Part shown: piece by piece, positions 45,840 through 58,125 of the stretch
Position numbering within the stretch: position 1 is the stretch's first letter
Layout of the letters: each line of letters starts with the position of its first letter
Assembly (NCBI RefSeq): GCF_043290135.1
Contig: NC_134705.1
Location: forward strand, 98,768,239-98,832,238
Direction of reading: 5' to 3'
Length of the DNA stretch: 64,000 nucleotides
Source: Rhipicephalus microplus
Taxonomy: Eukaryota; Arthropoda; Arachnida; Ixodida; Ixodidae
Notes under the pieces: model-generated
The model's database searches: none
The model's input: only the letters and a program-made list of their open reading frames with translations
What the model was told of the DNA's origin: nothing
Made by a program: the position numbers and the translations under genes

Positions 45840-48720
45840 ATGATGATTAGTGGAGTTTTGTGGCACAAGGGCCACTGGAGCCAAAGAGTGCCATGTCTTT
45901 GATGCGATGTAAGCAATGACCACTGTTTGCGATAATATATGACGGCTGTATGAAGGCCTAAAATCACGTGCTGTATAAAATCGTAAAATGTGTGTATAAA
46001 GTAAAAATAATGCAGTGATATGCGATTTGATGTATGGGTGTGGAATGAATCACAAGTGACCACGGTATCTACAAGTGAGGGCTTGTAAAATAGCACGAAT
46101 GCCTCCTCAACTCCTTTGAAAGCCAAAGCGTGAGAGGAAGGTGCTTCTCAGGCAGGTACTACCGCAGCAGCAACCTCTGCGGAGAGGTCACGCTACGGAT
46201 TTCCCTTGTATATGATGCTGAAGCTTAGAATTTTATCTAAAAATACAAATAATGAGTGATATTGAAAAAGTGGTTCTTTGCCAACAAACATCCCAGGATG
46301 AAGTGGAATGTGTTCATGGCAAGCTAACAAAAAATGATTTTTTCTAATAGAATCTAGTTCACTGCATTGGGTCAGAATGTGGTTGACCGTGAGTGAATCA
46401 CCACATCTATCTCACAAAGGTGGATCGCCACCACACAAAAGGTATGAGTGTGTGCTGTGTGTATATCCTGTTCGTAGCCTTGTAAGTTTAACTTCTGTGT
46501 GGCGTGATTTTGCTACCGGTGGCCATATACCAAGGAATGGCTTGATGACGTGTAGTTTATTTTCTGTGTGACTATCTCAAGTTCTCTGCCAATAAGCTCT
46601 GAGCTTTCGTTTAAGATAAGGATTTAGGTCAACAGCATAGATAGCTGCGGATGTATTAACAGCGCTGTCGTGGACAGATGCGGCTAGCTGGTCGGCCATC
46701 TCGTTACCCTGGATCTTGCAATGTCCTGGAATCCAGCACACTGCAACATGCTGTTTATACTTGTACATTGTGCATAGTTGTGAATAAAGCGAGACAAGGA
46801 CAGGTTTTGTGTTTTTTCAAACCTTTACCTTTAGTTTTCCAACCCTTACGACGCCTAGAAAATCTGTGCGAATTACCGCCTTTTGTAGCTTTAGTTCTTT
46901 TATGTGTTTGACGGCCGCAAGTTTAGCAAAAGCTTCTGCGGTGAAGATACTTGTGTTAAGATGCAGAGCGCCGGCATTCGAAAAGGCTGGACAGACTGCT
47001 GCGCACAATAAAGTTGTGTAAGACCTTGCATCACCAGTAAAAAATTCAGGACAAGTGTATTTATGTTGCAGTTTCATGAAGTATGTGTGTATGTGTACAA
47101 TGGGTGCATGCTTTGTAACCTCTAAGAAAGATGCATCGCAGTCTATAGTCTGCCACTGCCACGGTGGCAGGTACACTGCAGAAGCCATCAGAAGGTGTTC
47201 AAGTGGCACACCGGTTTCCTGAGCAACGCCCCTCACACGAAACGAGTAGGGTTGTCGCAACGAATGTCTGTTGTAAAACAGCGAAGAATTCGACATATCA
47301 TTATTAGTGTCATGTGTAGGGTGTTTTTTGTCTGCATTCACTTTCAATTAATGGAGTAAGGACACGTAAGATCTCTGAAGTTGCAATGACCGCTCGTTTG
47401 ATTCTACGTATAGGCTCTCTACAGGACTAGCACGAAAAGCACCAGATTTAAAGCCGGATACCTAATTGATGGACCGGGTCAAGCATTTTCAAAGCGCTTG
47501 GTGTAGCAGACTGATAAATATACGCCCCATAATATAAGCGTGTGCGTATGAGGCTTCTGTAAAAATTCATGAGAAAATTTTTATCTCTGCCCCACAATTT
47601 TCGTGACAAGACCTTTAGTATACATTCATAAATTTCAGGTATTTGTTTTTGAGAGTTTTTATGTAGGGTGCAAATGTCAATTTTATGTCTAAAATTATGC
47701 CTAAGAACTTTTGTTGCGTTTAACAGCTTGTCGCTGGCCGTGAAGGTCGATGATCGGAACGAGGTGAAGACATGTCTTTCTTGAAAATAAAACGCATGTG
47801 CTTTTTTACGGGTTGAGGGTGAAACCATTTTCGTCTGCCCATTTTGTAACCTAATTCAAACTAAGCTGAAGCTGCCACTCGCAGATTGCGACATTGCAGG
47901 ATTTAAAACCGATCTGAACGTCGTCGACATATGTGTAATGAAGCATATTGCATAGAATGTAGGAATGCAGTGTAATCATTTTTACAATGAAAAATATGCA
48001 ACTAAGCCCACCACTTTGCGGCACGCCAGCGTCCCGGACAAATGTTCGTCACTAGACGTTTCCCACTTCAGCATAGAAAAAGTGGTTTGACAAACAACTT
48101 GCCATTTTGTCAGAATTTTACCTCAAACACCTCATTATGAGAGGTCTGAGAAGTGGATGAAATTGCTGACCTGCTACCTTTCCTATCACGTTTCAGACTC
48201 TCGCCTGTTGTGTATATAAATTGATTCCGTATAAAAACGTATGCCAGCTTTCCCTTCTCGCCTGTCTACGTGTTCTTCTGCATTGGGATTTTATGTTATT
48301 AAAATTGTCAAGGTTTTCCACTGTCTGTGAGTTCTGAAGCAACCTCCATGCTTTATTTATTTAGCTTTTTGAGCATTTCACAATTATTGTTTCACCAAGG
48401 CACGCGTCGTTTGGCGGACAGTCCACTTTGTGGAATAGATTTTGTGGCAGCATCAAGAAAAATTTTTGTGAAGTAGTCGACAGCTGCATTTAAGTTCAAG
48501 GCACAAAAGTCATTTCAATTTAAAAGTGCCCCTTTTTTAAGCTGTTCCCAATATGCTTTCTCAATCTGCCACTTAGAAACCTGCAGAGTTCATTCATTTT
48601 CTTTTGGTACGCACAGAACTATTGGAAAATGGTCACTTCTGTAGGGATTTGCAATACCTTTTCAATTAAATAGGGGAATAAAAGTTGGAGATTCAATGCT
48701 TAGTCTTGTACTTGCATTTC
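45840..48720 (-). mobile_element. I-like LINE 2, decayed
   Basis: Minus strand, 5' to 3': SDHFPIVL end of endonuclease (about 48625); linker KWQIEKAYWEQLKK and VPWWNNNCEMLKKLNK (about 48370-48580); RT GVPQSGGL (about 48010-48035) and catalytic YVDDVQIGF (about 47905-47930); AYIYQSATPSALKM (about 47480-47520); RNase H end CWIPGHCKIQGNEMADQLA (about 46685-46740); and zinc-like HILTQC (about 46355). A 3' untranslated region runs to the AGAT tail. Frames are broken repeatedly. Confidence 0.7.
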
Positions 48721-48738
48721 AATCTTTAATTGAAAACC

Positions 48739-48785
48739 TAACTGAAAATATACTTGTATTCATTATACAAGTATCTTTTCAGTTA
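48739..48785. repeat. 20-bp inverted repeat, one mismatch
   Basis: Arms 48739-48758 and 48766-48785 (TAACTGAAAATATACTTGTA type) pair with a single mismatch. Lies between I-like LINE 2 and the CR1-like LINE. Confidence 0.75.
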
Positions 48786-48984
48786 AGTTGTCAAACAAAG
48801 ATTTAAATAAGGTGGTATGGCGCATGCGCTATCATTTATCTTCTCTTTTATGTGTGATCTCCTCGCCCTCTTGACTGTATATATATTCCAGCCATCTGTG
48901 CAATGAAAGTGCTTGTAAGTATGCGCTCTTCCTATCTCACTGCTCCATCTTCGTTCTCAAACGTTCTCTGCGCACTAAGAAAAG

Positions 48985-50860
48985 TCACCATTGCAGCGGC
49001 CGATCGATGATGTGGTAATTAGCGAAGAGGGTGTCCTAAATCTTTTACTTAATATAAATACAAGAAAAACCCCCGGCCCTGATGGTATACCAAACGAATT
49101 TCTGTACAGATACGCTGAATGGGCGGCTCGCTTCCTTACAAAAATATTTCAGTCGTCCCTGCGCAGTGGCTCTTTCCCACTAGCGTGGAAGCAGGCTAAA
49201 ATTACCCCTGTTCACAAAAGTGGCTCCTCTCGAGACGAGCGCAACTACCGTCCTATTTCGCTTATCAGTACATGTTCAAAGATACTCGAGCACATTATTA
49301 ACAAACACTTGATGTCCTATCTTGATACGCACAATCTATTATCTTCGAAGCAGCATGGCTTCCGCCGAGGCTTATCTACAACAACTCAGTTAATCGGATT
49401 TGTTCATGATCTTTCAAAAACAATCAATTTGCGTGGTCAAACTGATGTGGTATATTTGGATTTCGCAAAGGCATTTGATAAAGTGTCGCACTCAAAGCTC
49501 CTGTTTAAAATTGACAAAACGTTTCAAAATAGTCACTTGACAAAATGGTTTTCATCCTATCTCAGCTGCCGTCAGCAGTTTGTTCAAATAAATAATAAAC
49601 AGTCTAGAGCAGTTGCAGTGAATTCTGGAGTTCCCCAGGGGAGCGTGCTGGGTCCCCTTTTATTTTTGTTATATATAAATGACCTACCAAACCGCGTTAC
49701 GGTCCCGATAAGGTTGTTTGCCGATGACTGTGTTGTTTATAGTAGAATCGAGACTGAACATGACCAAATTAATCTAAACAACAATCTTCAAAGAATAAAG
49801 GATTGGTGCGAAGAATGGCAAATGAGTTTGAACACAGAAAAAACAGTCTTTATGACTATAACTAGAAAGAAAGCACCTCTAGATTACAACTACCAGATTG
49901 GCAATGCTTTCCTCAAGCGTGTACAAAACTATAAATATCTTGGGTTATGGTTCACGCCCGACCTCCGGTGGAACACTCATATTGATAATGTATGCTCCAG
50001 GGCTACCAAGGCATTGTATAGCCTTAGACGTAACCTTTATACCGCCCCATCTGATATAAAGTGTCTTGCTTACAAAACTCTTGTCAGACCCATTATCGAA
50101 TATTCTAAAATTGTCTGGGACCCTTACACAAAGACAAACTGCAATAAAATAACAAAAATACAGCGACTTGGTGCGAGATTTATTTTTAATAAATATAGCC
50201 GACATCATTCTCCTACTGAACTCTGTAAAAAAGCTGGACTGGATAGTCCTGAACTTAGGACGAGGATTGAGCGTCTGAAATTCCTCTTCCAGTTAATTCA
50301 TAATCAATTTAAACTAAACTATTCAGATTACTTCCAGGTCAACACACAAGAACACTCCAGACATCGCCATAATATGTATATACCACCCCTAGTCCCACGT
50401 AACGATTGCTTTAAGTTCAGTTACTTTCCACGTGCTATTGAAGATTGGAATATGCTGCCAGAGTCTATAATTGGTTGTTCCTCGCTTACATCATTTGAAC
50501 AGAATCTAAAACGTTTATTTTCCGAATAACAGTGACATATGTTTTTTTTTGCGTGTGTGTGCACTTTTTGTTGGTTGCATGATCCTGCAGTAGTTGTCTT
50601 TCAAATCTTCAGCGCGGTGCAAAAGTGCCGCCTCAAATGCGTCATGTGCTGTTCTGCGCGTATGTATTGCATCGCATGTGTGTTCCATTTATGTATGTTA
50701 TGTATAACTTCGAGTTGCTGGTCACAATAGTACCGAGAAATTATCTCGAGACCTGTACGGTACTTCTTTTTTGCAAATAATTGTTTGTACTTCCACCCTG
50801 TAACGGCCCACTTCTGGGCTAACAGTATAAATAAATGAAATGAAATGAAATGAAATTTCT
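48985..50860 (+). mobile_element. CR1-like LINE 2, 5'-truncated, intact RT frame
   Basis: Plus-strand LINE lacking ORF1 and endonuclease. Its RT frame is open throughout (48991-50529), followed by about 300 bp of 3' untranslated sequence and a (TGAAA)n tail at about 50834-50860. The tail and RT type resemble the CR1/L2 group. This is the least damaged LINE in the window, so probably the youngest. Confidence 0.85.
48991..50529 (+). CDS. CR1-like LINE reverse transcriptase (512 residues, 5'-truncated)
   Basis: Uninterrupted RT reading frame. Motifs in order: KTPGPDGIPNEFL (about residues 27-39), WKQAKITPVHKSG (about 67-79), NYRPISLIS (about 85-93), HGFRRGLSTTTQL (about 122-134), VVYLDFAKAFDKV with the first catalytic Asp (about 148-160), SGVPQGSVLGPLLFLLYINDL (about 211-231), IRLFADDCVVY with the catalytic FADD (about 237-247), MSLNTEKT and NYKYLGLWF. 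The C-terminal half has RPIIEYSKIVWDPY, HHSPTELC and FPRAIEDWNMLP, typical of CR1-group LINEs. The Met at 48991 is internal; the natural protein would begin with an endonuclease upstream, lost by truncation. Could be expressed only from a chance promoter. Confidence 0.85.
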   Translation: MQRPIDDVVISEEGVLNLLLNINTRKTPGPDGIPNEFLYRYAEWAARFLTKIFQSSLRSGSFPLAWKQAKITPVHKSGSSRDERNYRPISLISTCSKILEHIINKHLMSYLDTHNLLSSKQHGFRRGLSTTTQLIGFVHDLSKTINLRGQTDVVYLDFAKAFDKVSHSKLLFKIDKTFQNSHLTKWFSSYLSCRQQFVQINNKQSRAVAVNSGVPQGSVLGPLLFLLYINDLPNRVTVPIRLFADDCVVYSRIETEHDQINLNNNLQRIKDWCEEWQMSLNTEKTVFMTITRKKAPLDYNYQIGNAFLKRVQNYKYLGLWFTPDLRWNTHIDNVCSRATKALYSLRRNLYTAPSDIKCLAYKTLVRPIIEYSKIVWDPYTKTNCNKITKIQRLGARFIFNKYSRHHSPTELCKKAGLDSPELRTRIERLKFLFQLIHNQFKLNYSDYFQVNTQEHSRHRHNMYIPPLVPRNDCFKFSYFPRAIEDWNMLPESIIGCSSLTSFEQNLKRLFSE

Positions 50861-50875
50861 TTCAAAATGCTACGC

Positions 50876-50995
50876 TTATAGCGCATTCGCGGCCGTTTCG
50901 CTAGCATCACATATACCAAATTTGGTATTGCGTGACGTGAATACACGACGAAGGTGGATGACGCCTCCAAACATGATAATCATGATAATTTGCTA
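50876..50995. repeat. Dispersed CCAAATTTGG repeat, fourth unit
   Basis: Shares GCGGCCGTTTCGCTAGC, CACATATACCAAATTTGG and ACATGATAATCATGATAA with 11857-12101 and 12506-12672. Sits directly downstream of the CR1-like LINE tail. Confidence 0.55.
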
Positions 50996-53599
50996 AAACC
51001 GGAGCGTGGGCAATCGAACAAGTATACTTTGGCGTTCAGTTACAGGGAACAGTTTATATGCTAGTGGTGCGCGAGTTATTCCGCGCAAGGTGCTATGAAC
51101 CCCCTTCCCCCACCACCTCACTTTTCTGACCACACAACGCCATAAAATGAATGTCAATTGTCACCAAATAAAGATGATGTCTGTATCGTTTAAAATATAC
51201 TGATCGTTTAAATACTGTTCGGACCGTTGTTTGGCAAACCTAAACGGGGCAATGTTTCAATAAATATTTCTGATCGCTAGCAAAGCATCATATATAGATT
51301 CTTCAAGGCCGACACAATGGCCTCAGCCCATGTGCAAGCGTCATGTTGGTGAACGTGATGATTCTACGCGGAAGCGATGAAGTAGTGATGCTATTATCCT
51401 GATAACCCTTTAAGGTTATTGTACTCTTAGTTCTGTGAACTGAAACTTTAACTTGACACCCGTTCAGACAAACGCATCCTCAACTAAGAATAACAATCTA
51501 CCATCTCTAATCCTCCCTCATCTACCCATCCACCTCAACCGGCACTATCTGCGAAAGCCGATCGCTCTCTGAAGCAGCTAACATCGATCATTCACTGTCT
51601 TGATTTAGCTGAAATGCCATGGTTTCTAAAGTCTCACACATACCAGTTCAAATAACTTTCTTTATTTTCATTAAAATGTTACCTGCGTGCATGGGCTTCT
51701 GCAATACATTTATGCACCAGTAGCGTATACCCAGGGTTGTGTTCACCCCCCCCCCCCTGCTACAGTTTTCATTTGTTCTTGCAAACGCACGCACGAACAC
51801 AGAGTATGGCGACTTGCCCCCTCCCCCCCCCCCCCCCGAAAAAAATCTGGCTGCTTACTTAAAAGTGGTGCAGTGATCTCAAGAAGTTGCTAGTGAGCTT
51901 GTGAGCGCGCGAGGCTCAAAAGTGACGTCATGAGCTCGAAAAAAATAATATTTCGGCCATATAGAGCAGATGGGATTATATCATTGAGTGCGAATATATC
52001 ATAAGATAGCTTACAGTAAGGTGAAGGAAGCAAAGAATCCATAGTCACAGCTGCGGTTGAATGACAGAGAAAGGTTGTAGCGTCAACGTACCCAGCAAGG
52101 CCACGGTAGAAGTTCATTTTGTGGAGGCGATATGACAGCTGTTGGAGGAATGTCAAGTTTCCTGAAATTTTGCGCAGAAGGAAGTGAAATGATGAGTGTC
52201 TAGATATTAAGGATGCTGAGCACGGTATGTACTATGAATAACTATAGAATGGGTAGGTGACATTAACCACCGCAAACGCTGGAGGTCAGGGTACTCTATA
52301 TTTCAGCTCAACATGCTGCTGGTTGCATCTTTACTGAAATTTTCTGTACTCTGCCGAGTAGGCTCTCTCCTTTCAAGCTTCCGCTGCTGCATTGTGTCCG
52401 CATCCTCGGTAAGCGTGACTAAAATGTCGGTTCGCCTATCGATTATCTTTAGTATTTTGGTGGTATCAATTGTATATTTTTTGTATATGAACCGCACAAT
52501 AAACTTTAAAAATGACTGAGAAGGACATTGTGTTAAGTTTGAAGCTGACTGGTTCACGGCTACACTCGTTTAAACGATTAGTAAAAATATAGAAACCGTA
52601 AACAGAAACTGCAGCGCTTACTACCTTTTTTGATTGTTACTACCTATTTGCCACATACGTTACTAAACACTTACTGGCTGCAACCGTTACTAACGTTTTG
52701 CTACCTGTTTACTACATACGTTATTATGCAGTGAGTAGCTGAAATGAAATAGGTAGCAACAGCTCCCGTTACTACCTTTTTGCTACCCGGCCATAGACTA
52801 TCTAATCTAAAATAGTAGGTAATACTGAGAGTATTGATTTATAAGGGAAATCGTCTTGATGTATCATTTTAAAGGAAAAATCACGCAAAATATATTCAAG
52901 GCGCAAGAAAAAAAACGTGTTATAAATGACCCAACCGAGATATGTAAGCGTCATTCTGATATTTTCGAATAAAAAAAAGTACAAGTTAATGAACCATTAG
53001 CAAGTTTTACACGCTTTGTATTAGACAATTACAACAAATACAGTAAATTAGAGCAAATCAACAAGACAAACGAATAAATTAACCAGACAGTCAAAATTAT
53101 TCTGAAGTCCTTCACTTTGGCCTATCTCATTATAATATTGTGGTTTTAGTACGGAAAACCCCAGAAACGTTTCTTACCTTTTAACCACCAATCACAGTGA
53201 CGTCCATATAGTCGTCTGTACCGCGATAAAACATGATAAATTACGACAGGTTTTCTACTGTTCTAAACAGGATACATTTATCTGAATTTGAACGAGTGTC
53301 ACTGCGTGGCAGCTATTACTGACTTATAGAGAAAGCCTTTAAAATATAAAAAATACGATGCGCTTTTCATAATAATGAAAAGTATACAAGAAATTATTTA
53401 TTATTCAATAATTGAAAAATCTCAGGCTTCTTCATGAGCTCGCGTAATACGACCTTTATGTGAAAGCCGTTTGCTCTTGCTTTCCAGTCGGTTTTTAATT
53501 TATAAAGCACCAAGTTTTAAAAAGCAACAGCCAAAGCAAACTTACGGAGTAACAATATCTTTTTTTATTTGGAATAGAAAATAAACGAAGGAGTTTTTG
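50996..53599. other. Anonymous AT-rich region
   Basis: No recognised gene. Holds two C-runs (about 51749-51758 and 51820-51837) and degenerate CGTTACTA/TTGCTACC repeats at about 52610-52800. Minus-strand frames at 51890-52156 and 52303-52557 (the latter with an IDRRTDILVTL stretch) are open but match nothing I recognise. Confidence 0.4.
52610..52800. repeat. Degenerate GTTACTACC/TTGCTACC repeat
   Basis: Irregular repeats of CGTTACTA, TTACTACCT and TTGCTACC spaced 20-35 bp. Possibly an old minisatellite or short inverted-repeat element. Confidence 0.45.
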
Positions 53600-56212
53600 T
53601 CACCACTACTTGGCGACGGCTACCCCTTTCCACTTAATTGGTACAAATAAAAATAAGAAACAAACAAGAGCATATATACATATATACAGTCTTACATGTG
53701 TGAGAGCAAAAGTTCTCCTATGGGCAGAACAAACACGTAGACCACACGCTCACTTTTAACTTTTGTCCGCTCAGTATTCGTCACGAACCTTCGTTTCTTC
53801 GAAGAACTGTTGCAGCATCTTTCTTGCTTCGCCGTTTGTTTTGAATGGCCATGGACCTAGTATTTTATTCAACCCGAATGGTCGCTCAGGATCTAACATA
53901 TGCAGTTCTTGTTCTAGTCTCCTTCGGTGTGTGTCGTGTTTCGAACAGTCGAGCAAGAGGTGACAGATATCCTCGTCGTCATGGCCACATAAACATGCTG
54001 ACGATGTTGCACAATGAATGCGAAGTAGAAAGTGCTTTGTGTAAGCAGTTTCGAGTCGTAGGCAATGAATAAGTGTGTCGATACGTCTGGGGAGGTCATG
54101 GTATAACTGGTATTCAAGATTAGGATCAACAGAATATAGGATCGACTCCTTTGTTTTGTCTGTGAACCAGGTAGACAGGCATAATTCACGTTTTGTTGTT
54201 CTTAAAATTCTATTCACATCATATTGGGATACCGGAATGAGGCACGTTTGCGTAGAATTATGAGCGGTTTTCGCCAACTCATCCGCCATTTCATTTCCCT
54301 TAATTCAGCAGTGACAGGGAACCCACTGAAATGCCACTCGATGATTCGACTTCGTAGCTTCTGAGAGCTCTTTTAGTATAGCGTACACTATACGCACATC
54401 AATGTGTCTTGAAGTGGCACTTTCCACACATGTCAGTGCTGCCAGAGAGTCTGTAATTACCACCCATTTTCTCGTTGTCGTTGACAGTTCATTAAAGCTT
54501 ATGGCTAGCGAAATCGCTATGAGCTGTGAGGTTGTTCAAGAAGAGAGGTGTCCCAACCGACTTGCATATTGTTCGTGCAATTCCAGAATTATGAATGCTG
54601 ATGTCGCTGTCTCTTTGGGGACGGAACCGTCAGTGTACACGTGAGTGTATCCTTGGCACCTGCCAAACAGATGATGTATTGCCAACTGCTGAGCGGCAAC
54701 GGTTGGCACTTCATGTTTGCTGCGAAGTCCTTCTATTGACGTTTTAATAGTTGGTAGCTCAAGCAGCCATGGAGAGTAGTTTTGGTCCAGTGGCCAATGT
54801 GTCGACACAGGAAGCCGAGAAATGTACTGTTGGTACACATGGTGTGTTTGCGCTCCAGCACGGTTCAAGATGTTAAATATAAGAGGATGAGAAGGGTGTT
54901 GCGTGACTAGACGAAAGAGGTGCCGACATGTCTCCACATTTATAATTACTGCAAATTTGGGCTCTCTTGCCTCTACCAGTGTCAAAGAACTTGATGTTGC
55001 CTGTGGAAGCCCCAGACATAGGCGTAAGCTTCGTGCTTGTAACAGCTGAAGTCGGTGTAGTGACGTCTGAGAGATGTTGTGGAGAACTCGCACAGAGTAG
55101 GAAATTTTCTGTCGGATTAGTGCACAATGAACGTGGAGGAGAGACGCTGCTGTACCGCCCCGTTATGTTCCCGCGATGCAACGTATTAAATTTATGGTGC
55201 TGTTCACTTGATTTTCTAGATCAGCAATAAGCTGACTTCATCTGAGTTGGCTATCTTAGGTAACGTCAAGGAAGCGATGCTTTCGTGCGATTTCGATTTT
55301 CTGGCCATCCACAAAAAGCTTCAAGTTTTTCACTTTTTTTCTCGTGAATGGCAGAAGTACAGATTTGGCTGGAGAAATCTGCACACCTCGCTCTTTAAGG
55401 TAATCACTTATTGTGTGTAGTTCTTGTTGAAGACGATGTTCGATCACTTCCAATGATTTTTGAGTCGTGCATATGTATATGTAGTCTGCATACATGGATA
55501 TGTTCAAGGCTTCAGACAGTACTTCTGGAAGACCTGCCATTGCAGCATTGAAAAGAAGCGGACTTAGAACGCTTCCTGAGGGTACACCTCTGCTCATGTA
55601 GAAGCGATCGCTGTCTCCGTTATTGGTTGAAATATATATTTGTCTGTTACATAGAAAGTTGGCGATCCATTGAATGATACGACCGTGAGCCCCTAGTGAG
55701 GTAAGCCCGTGCAGCACAGAAAGGTGGCTTACAGAGTCGAACGCCTTCTTAATATCTAGGAATGCCGCAAATACCATGTTTCCACAGCTCATCTCATGCT
55801 CTACAAATGTAACGAGGTCGAAGACGCAGTCCATGGTGCATCGCCGTATTTTGAAGCCAGCCATGTGTTCTGGAAGTGAGTTGTTAGCTTCAATCCACTA
55901 CTGTCATCTTCTGTTAACCATTTTTTCCCTTACTTTAGATACACAGCTAGTGAGGCTGACTGGTCGAAATGAGGCAAGCGAAAGCGGTGATTTACCGGGC
56001 TTCAGTAGTGGGACGATTCTTGCGACCTTCCAACAAATTGGAACGTACGCCTTCGTGCACATGTCGTTATATATCCGTAGAAGAGCTGGCATGCCGTTGG
56101 GTCCTAGATTTTTCAGAACACTGTACGATACGTTGTCGGGATCTGTTGCCGTTCTTACGCGGGTTAGTGATAGAGCAGTACGCAAACCTAGTAGAGAATA
56201 CGTGTTATCCAT
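53600..56212 (-). mobile_element. I-like LINE 4, decayed, 5' part lost
   Basis: Minus strand. RT start at 55904-56212 (PDNVSYSVLKNL, WKVARIVPLLKPGKSPLSL, FRPVSLTSCVSK). RT core at 55256-55864 with MVFAAFLDIKKAFDSVSH, SRGVPSGSVLSPLLFN and the catalytic box reading MYADYI, so the final Asp of YADD is Tyr. RNase H has VYTDGSV (about 54630-54655) and IKGNEMADELAKTA (about 54265-54305). The C-terminal zinc-like region has CLCGHDDEDICHLLLDC (about 53940-53990). Ends abruptly at the Gypsy junction at 56212. Confidence 0.75.
55256..55864 (-). pseudogene. RT core of I-like LINE 4, catalytic Asp lost
   Basis: A 202-residue open frame with FLDIKKAFDSV, the first catalytic Asp, and GVPSGSVLSPLLF. The YADD motif is YADY (about 55478-55489), which should abolish activity. 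A frameshift separates it from the RT start at 55904-56212. Confidence 0.8.
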
Positions 56213-57430
56213 TTGAGCATCGACGCTCGGAATCTCAAAGGCAGTGGTCGCTTTCGCATTCGTGATGGACTGTTGTGCAAAACAAATTACTCAGCAACCG
56301 GCGCACGTTATTTACTAGTTGTACCTCAAAGTCTTCGATGCGATGTTCTCCGTACTATGCACGATGATCCAACGTCAGGGCACCTTGGGTTCATTCGCAC
56401 CCTGCATCGAGTGCAGCAGCGTTTTTACTGGTCTCGAATGCGAGATTTTACGAAACAATACGTCTCGAACTGCGAGAACTGCCAGCGTCACAAACGACCT
56501 ACCAGTGCACGGCACGGCCTTCTTCACCCCGTAGAACCGCCCACTACGCCTTTCGAGCAAGTGGGCATCGACCTATTAGGCCCGTTTCCGCGATCTTCGA
56601 ACAACAACCGCTGGATAATAGTGTGCGTCGACCACCCTACCAGATGCGCCGAAACCGCTGCGATATCATCTTCTACAGCTGATGGCGTCGCTGCCTTTTT
56701 GTTACGCTCCGTTGTTCTTCGCCATGGTACACCTCAAGTAATCATCAGTGACCGTGGTCGCGAATTCATCACGGACGCTGTGGAAGAATTGCTTCGCCTC
56801 TGCACTTCACAGTTCAGACATTCGACACCATACCATTCCCAGACGAATGGTCTTGCAGAACGCACCAATCGAACTCTTACTAACATGCTCGCTATGTACG
56901 TCGCATCAAATCACAAAAAATTGGGATGAGATAATACCATTTATTACTTACGCATACAATACAGCGAAGCACGAGACCATGGACTTCAAGCCCTTCTACC
57001 TGCTCTACGCTCGATCACCACGCCGCTCCCTTGATACAATCCTCCCATTTAGGCTCCATACCGATGAGTCCGTGGCCAAAACACTGTGCCGGGCTGAAGA
57101 AGCCCGCCAAATTGCTCGCTTGCGCACACTGGCATCACAAGATTGCTCCAAGAAACGGTACTATCAACGCTATGATGCCATTTCATTCCGAAAAGGTGAA
57201 TTCGCGTGGTTGTAGACCCTCCAACGAAAACCTGGTTTATGTCAGAAGTTTTTACTGCAGCACACAGGCCCCTACGTCATTGTAGATCGTTTGACTGACT
57301 TGACGTACGTTGTGGCACGCTTGACGACACCTTCTCGTCGATCAAATCGAACGCAGTTGGTGCACGTGGCTCGCCTCAAGAAATTTTATTTCTCCAGTGA
57401 CTTAAACTCGCCCAGCGGGCTTCGTCTATG
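56213..57430 (+). pseudogene. G3 integrase
   Basis: Zinc region HDDPTSGHLGF and CENCQR; catalytic Asp in VGIDLLGPF, Asp in IISDRGREF and Glu in TNGLAERTNR. One extra A in a run of six near 56920 shifts the frame just before WDEIIPFITYAYNTAKHE. An in-frame TAG near 57213 follows FAWL. Then the GPY/F-like C terminus continues. The triad is intact; the lesions are few, so decay is moderate. Confidence 0.8.
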
Positions 57431-57597
57431 AACCGGGGATTGCTACGGTATGAGCCGGGCTGTAGTATGTGCCGGGTAGATAGAAGAGGAAGACGACGTT
57501 GTCTGGTGCGGCCTGAGGACTCCATCTTTACCGCGACTGCCGAACTTCATCCTCACCCTGTAAATAAATCCAGATATCCTTTAATTCAACCGTAACA
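56213..57597 (+). mobile_element. Ty3/Gypsy element G3, 5'-truncated
   Basis: Plus-strand integrase and 3' end of a Gypsy element, related in design to G1. Starts at the LINE 4 junction, runs through integrase and a GPY/F-like tail (HTGPYVIVDRLTDLTYVV, VHVARLK), and ends in an LTR-like 3' segment with CCGTAACA at 57597. The LTR start is uncertain (perhaps TGTAGTATGTGCCGG near 57450). No 5' LTR is present. Confidence 0.75.
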
Positions 57598-57654
57598 ATA
57601 TTTTGTAGGTATCATGGCCAAATAATTCGTGACAGTTTATTATTACAAAATATC

Positions 57655-57970
57655 TTTTTGGGGGCACAGCTCCTCAAGGCGTGGGTTCGTCCATCCTCCG
57701 TCGTTGTCATACGTCGCCATAGGGATGTGAGATGGGAGATTGCGGTACTTGCAGTGTTCACTAGATAGACGCACGGACGGACACATGGATGGACGGACAG
57801 ACAGACTAGTAGACAGATGGACGAATGGACGGACGCGTGGAACGGGTATCTGCCGCAGGGGATGCGAGATGCGAGATGGTGGCACTTGTTCACTAGATGG
57901 ACGCACGGACGGATGGATGGACATACAGGCTAGAAGACAGATGAACAGATGGACGCAACTGTGAACGTAA
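57655..57970 (-). repeat. Composite repeat, partial copy 4 with minisatellite
   Basis: Holds GAGATGGGAGATTGCGGTACTT and GACGGACGGA-type arrays in two blocks (about 57765-57840 and 57896-57960), inverse to copy 1. The 245-bp units are absent. Confidence 0.6.
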
Positions 57971-57971
57971 T

Positions 57972-58125
57972 TACGGGGATGCAATTTCGGTCACAAACTG
58001 ATCCCACATGTTATCTTTGGCTTGCTCTGCGATATCGTGAGAGGCTGCAAGCTCACGAAGTGCGAAAGTGAGGTCGGGGATGGACTTACCACCTAACTGA
58101 TGGCGCTCTCGGAAGTGATGTATAG
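57972..58125 (-). pseudogene. Possible retrotransposon Gag fragment
   Basis: On the minus strand a short frame reads GGKSIPDLTFALRELA and KDNMWDQFVTEIA, resembling a Gag capsid segment of an LTR element. It is isolated, with no adjoining LTR or zinc knuckle. Confidence 0.4.

Noticed and set aside
52303..52557. Candidate host exon with IDRRTDILVTL on the minus strand
   Set aside because: No splice signals, domain or neighbouring exon could be supported; left as unassigned sequence.
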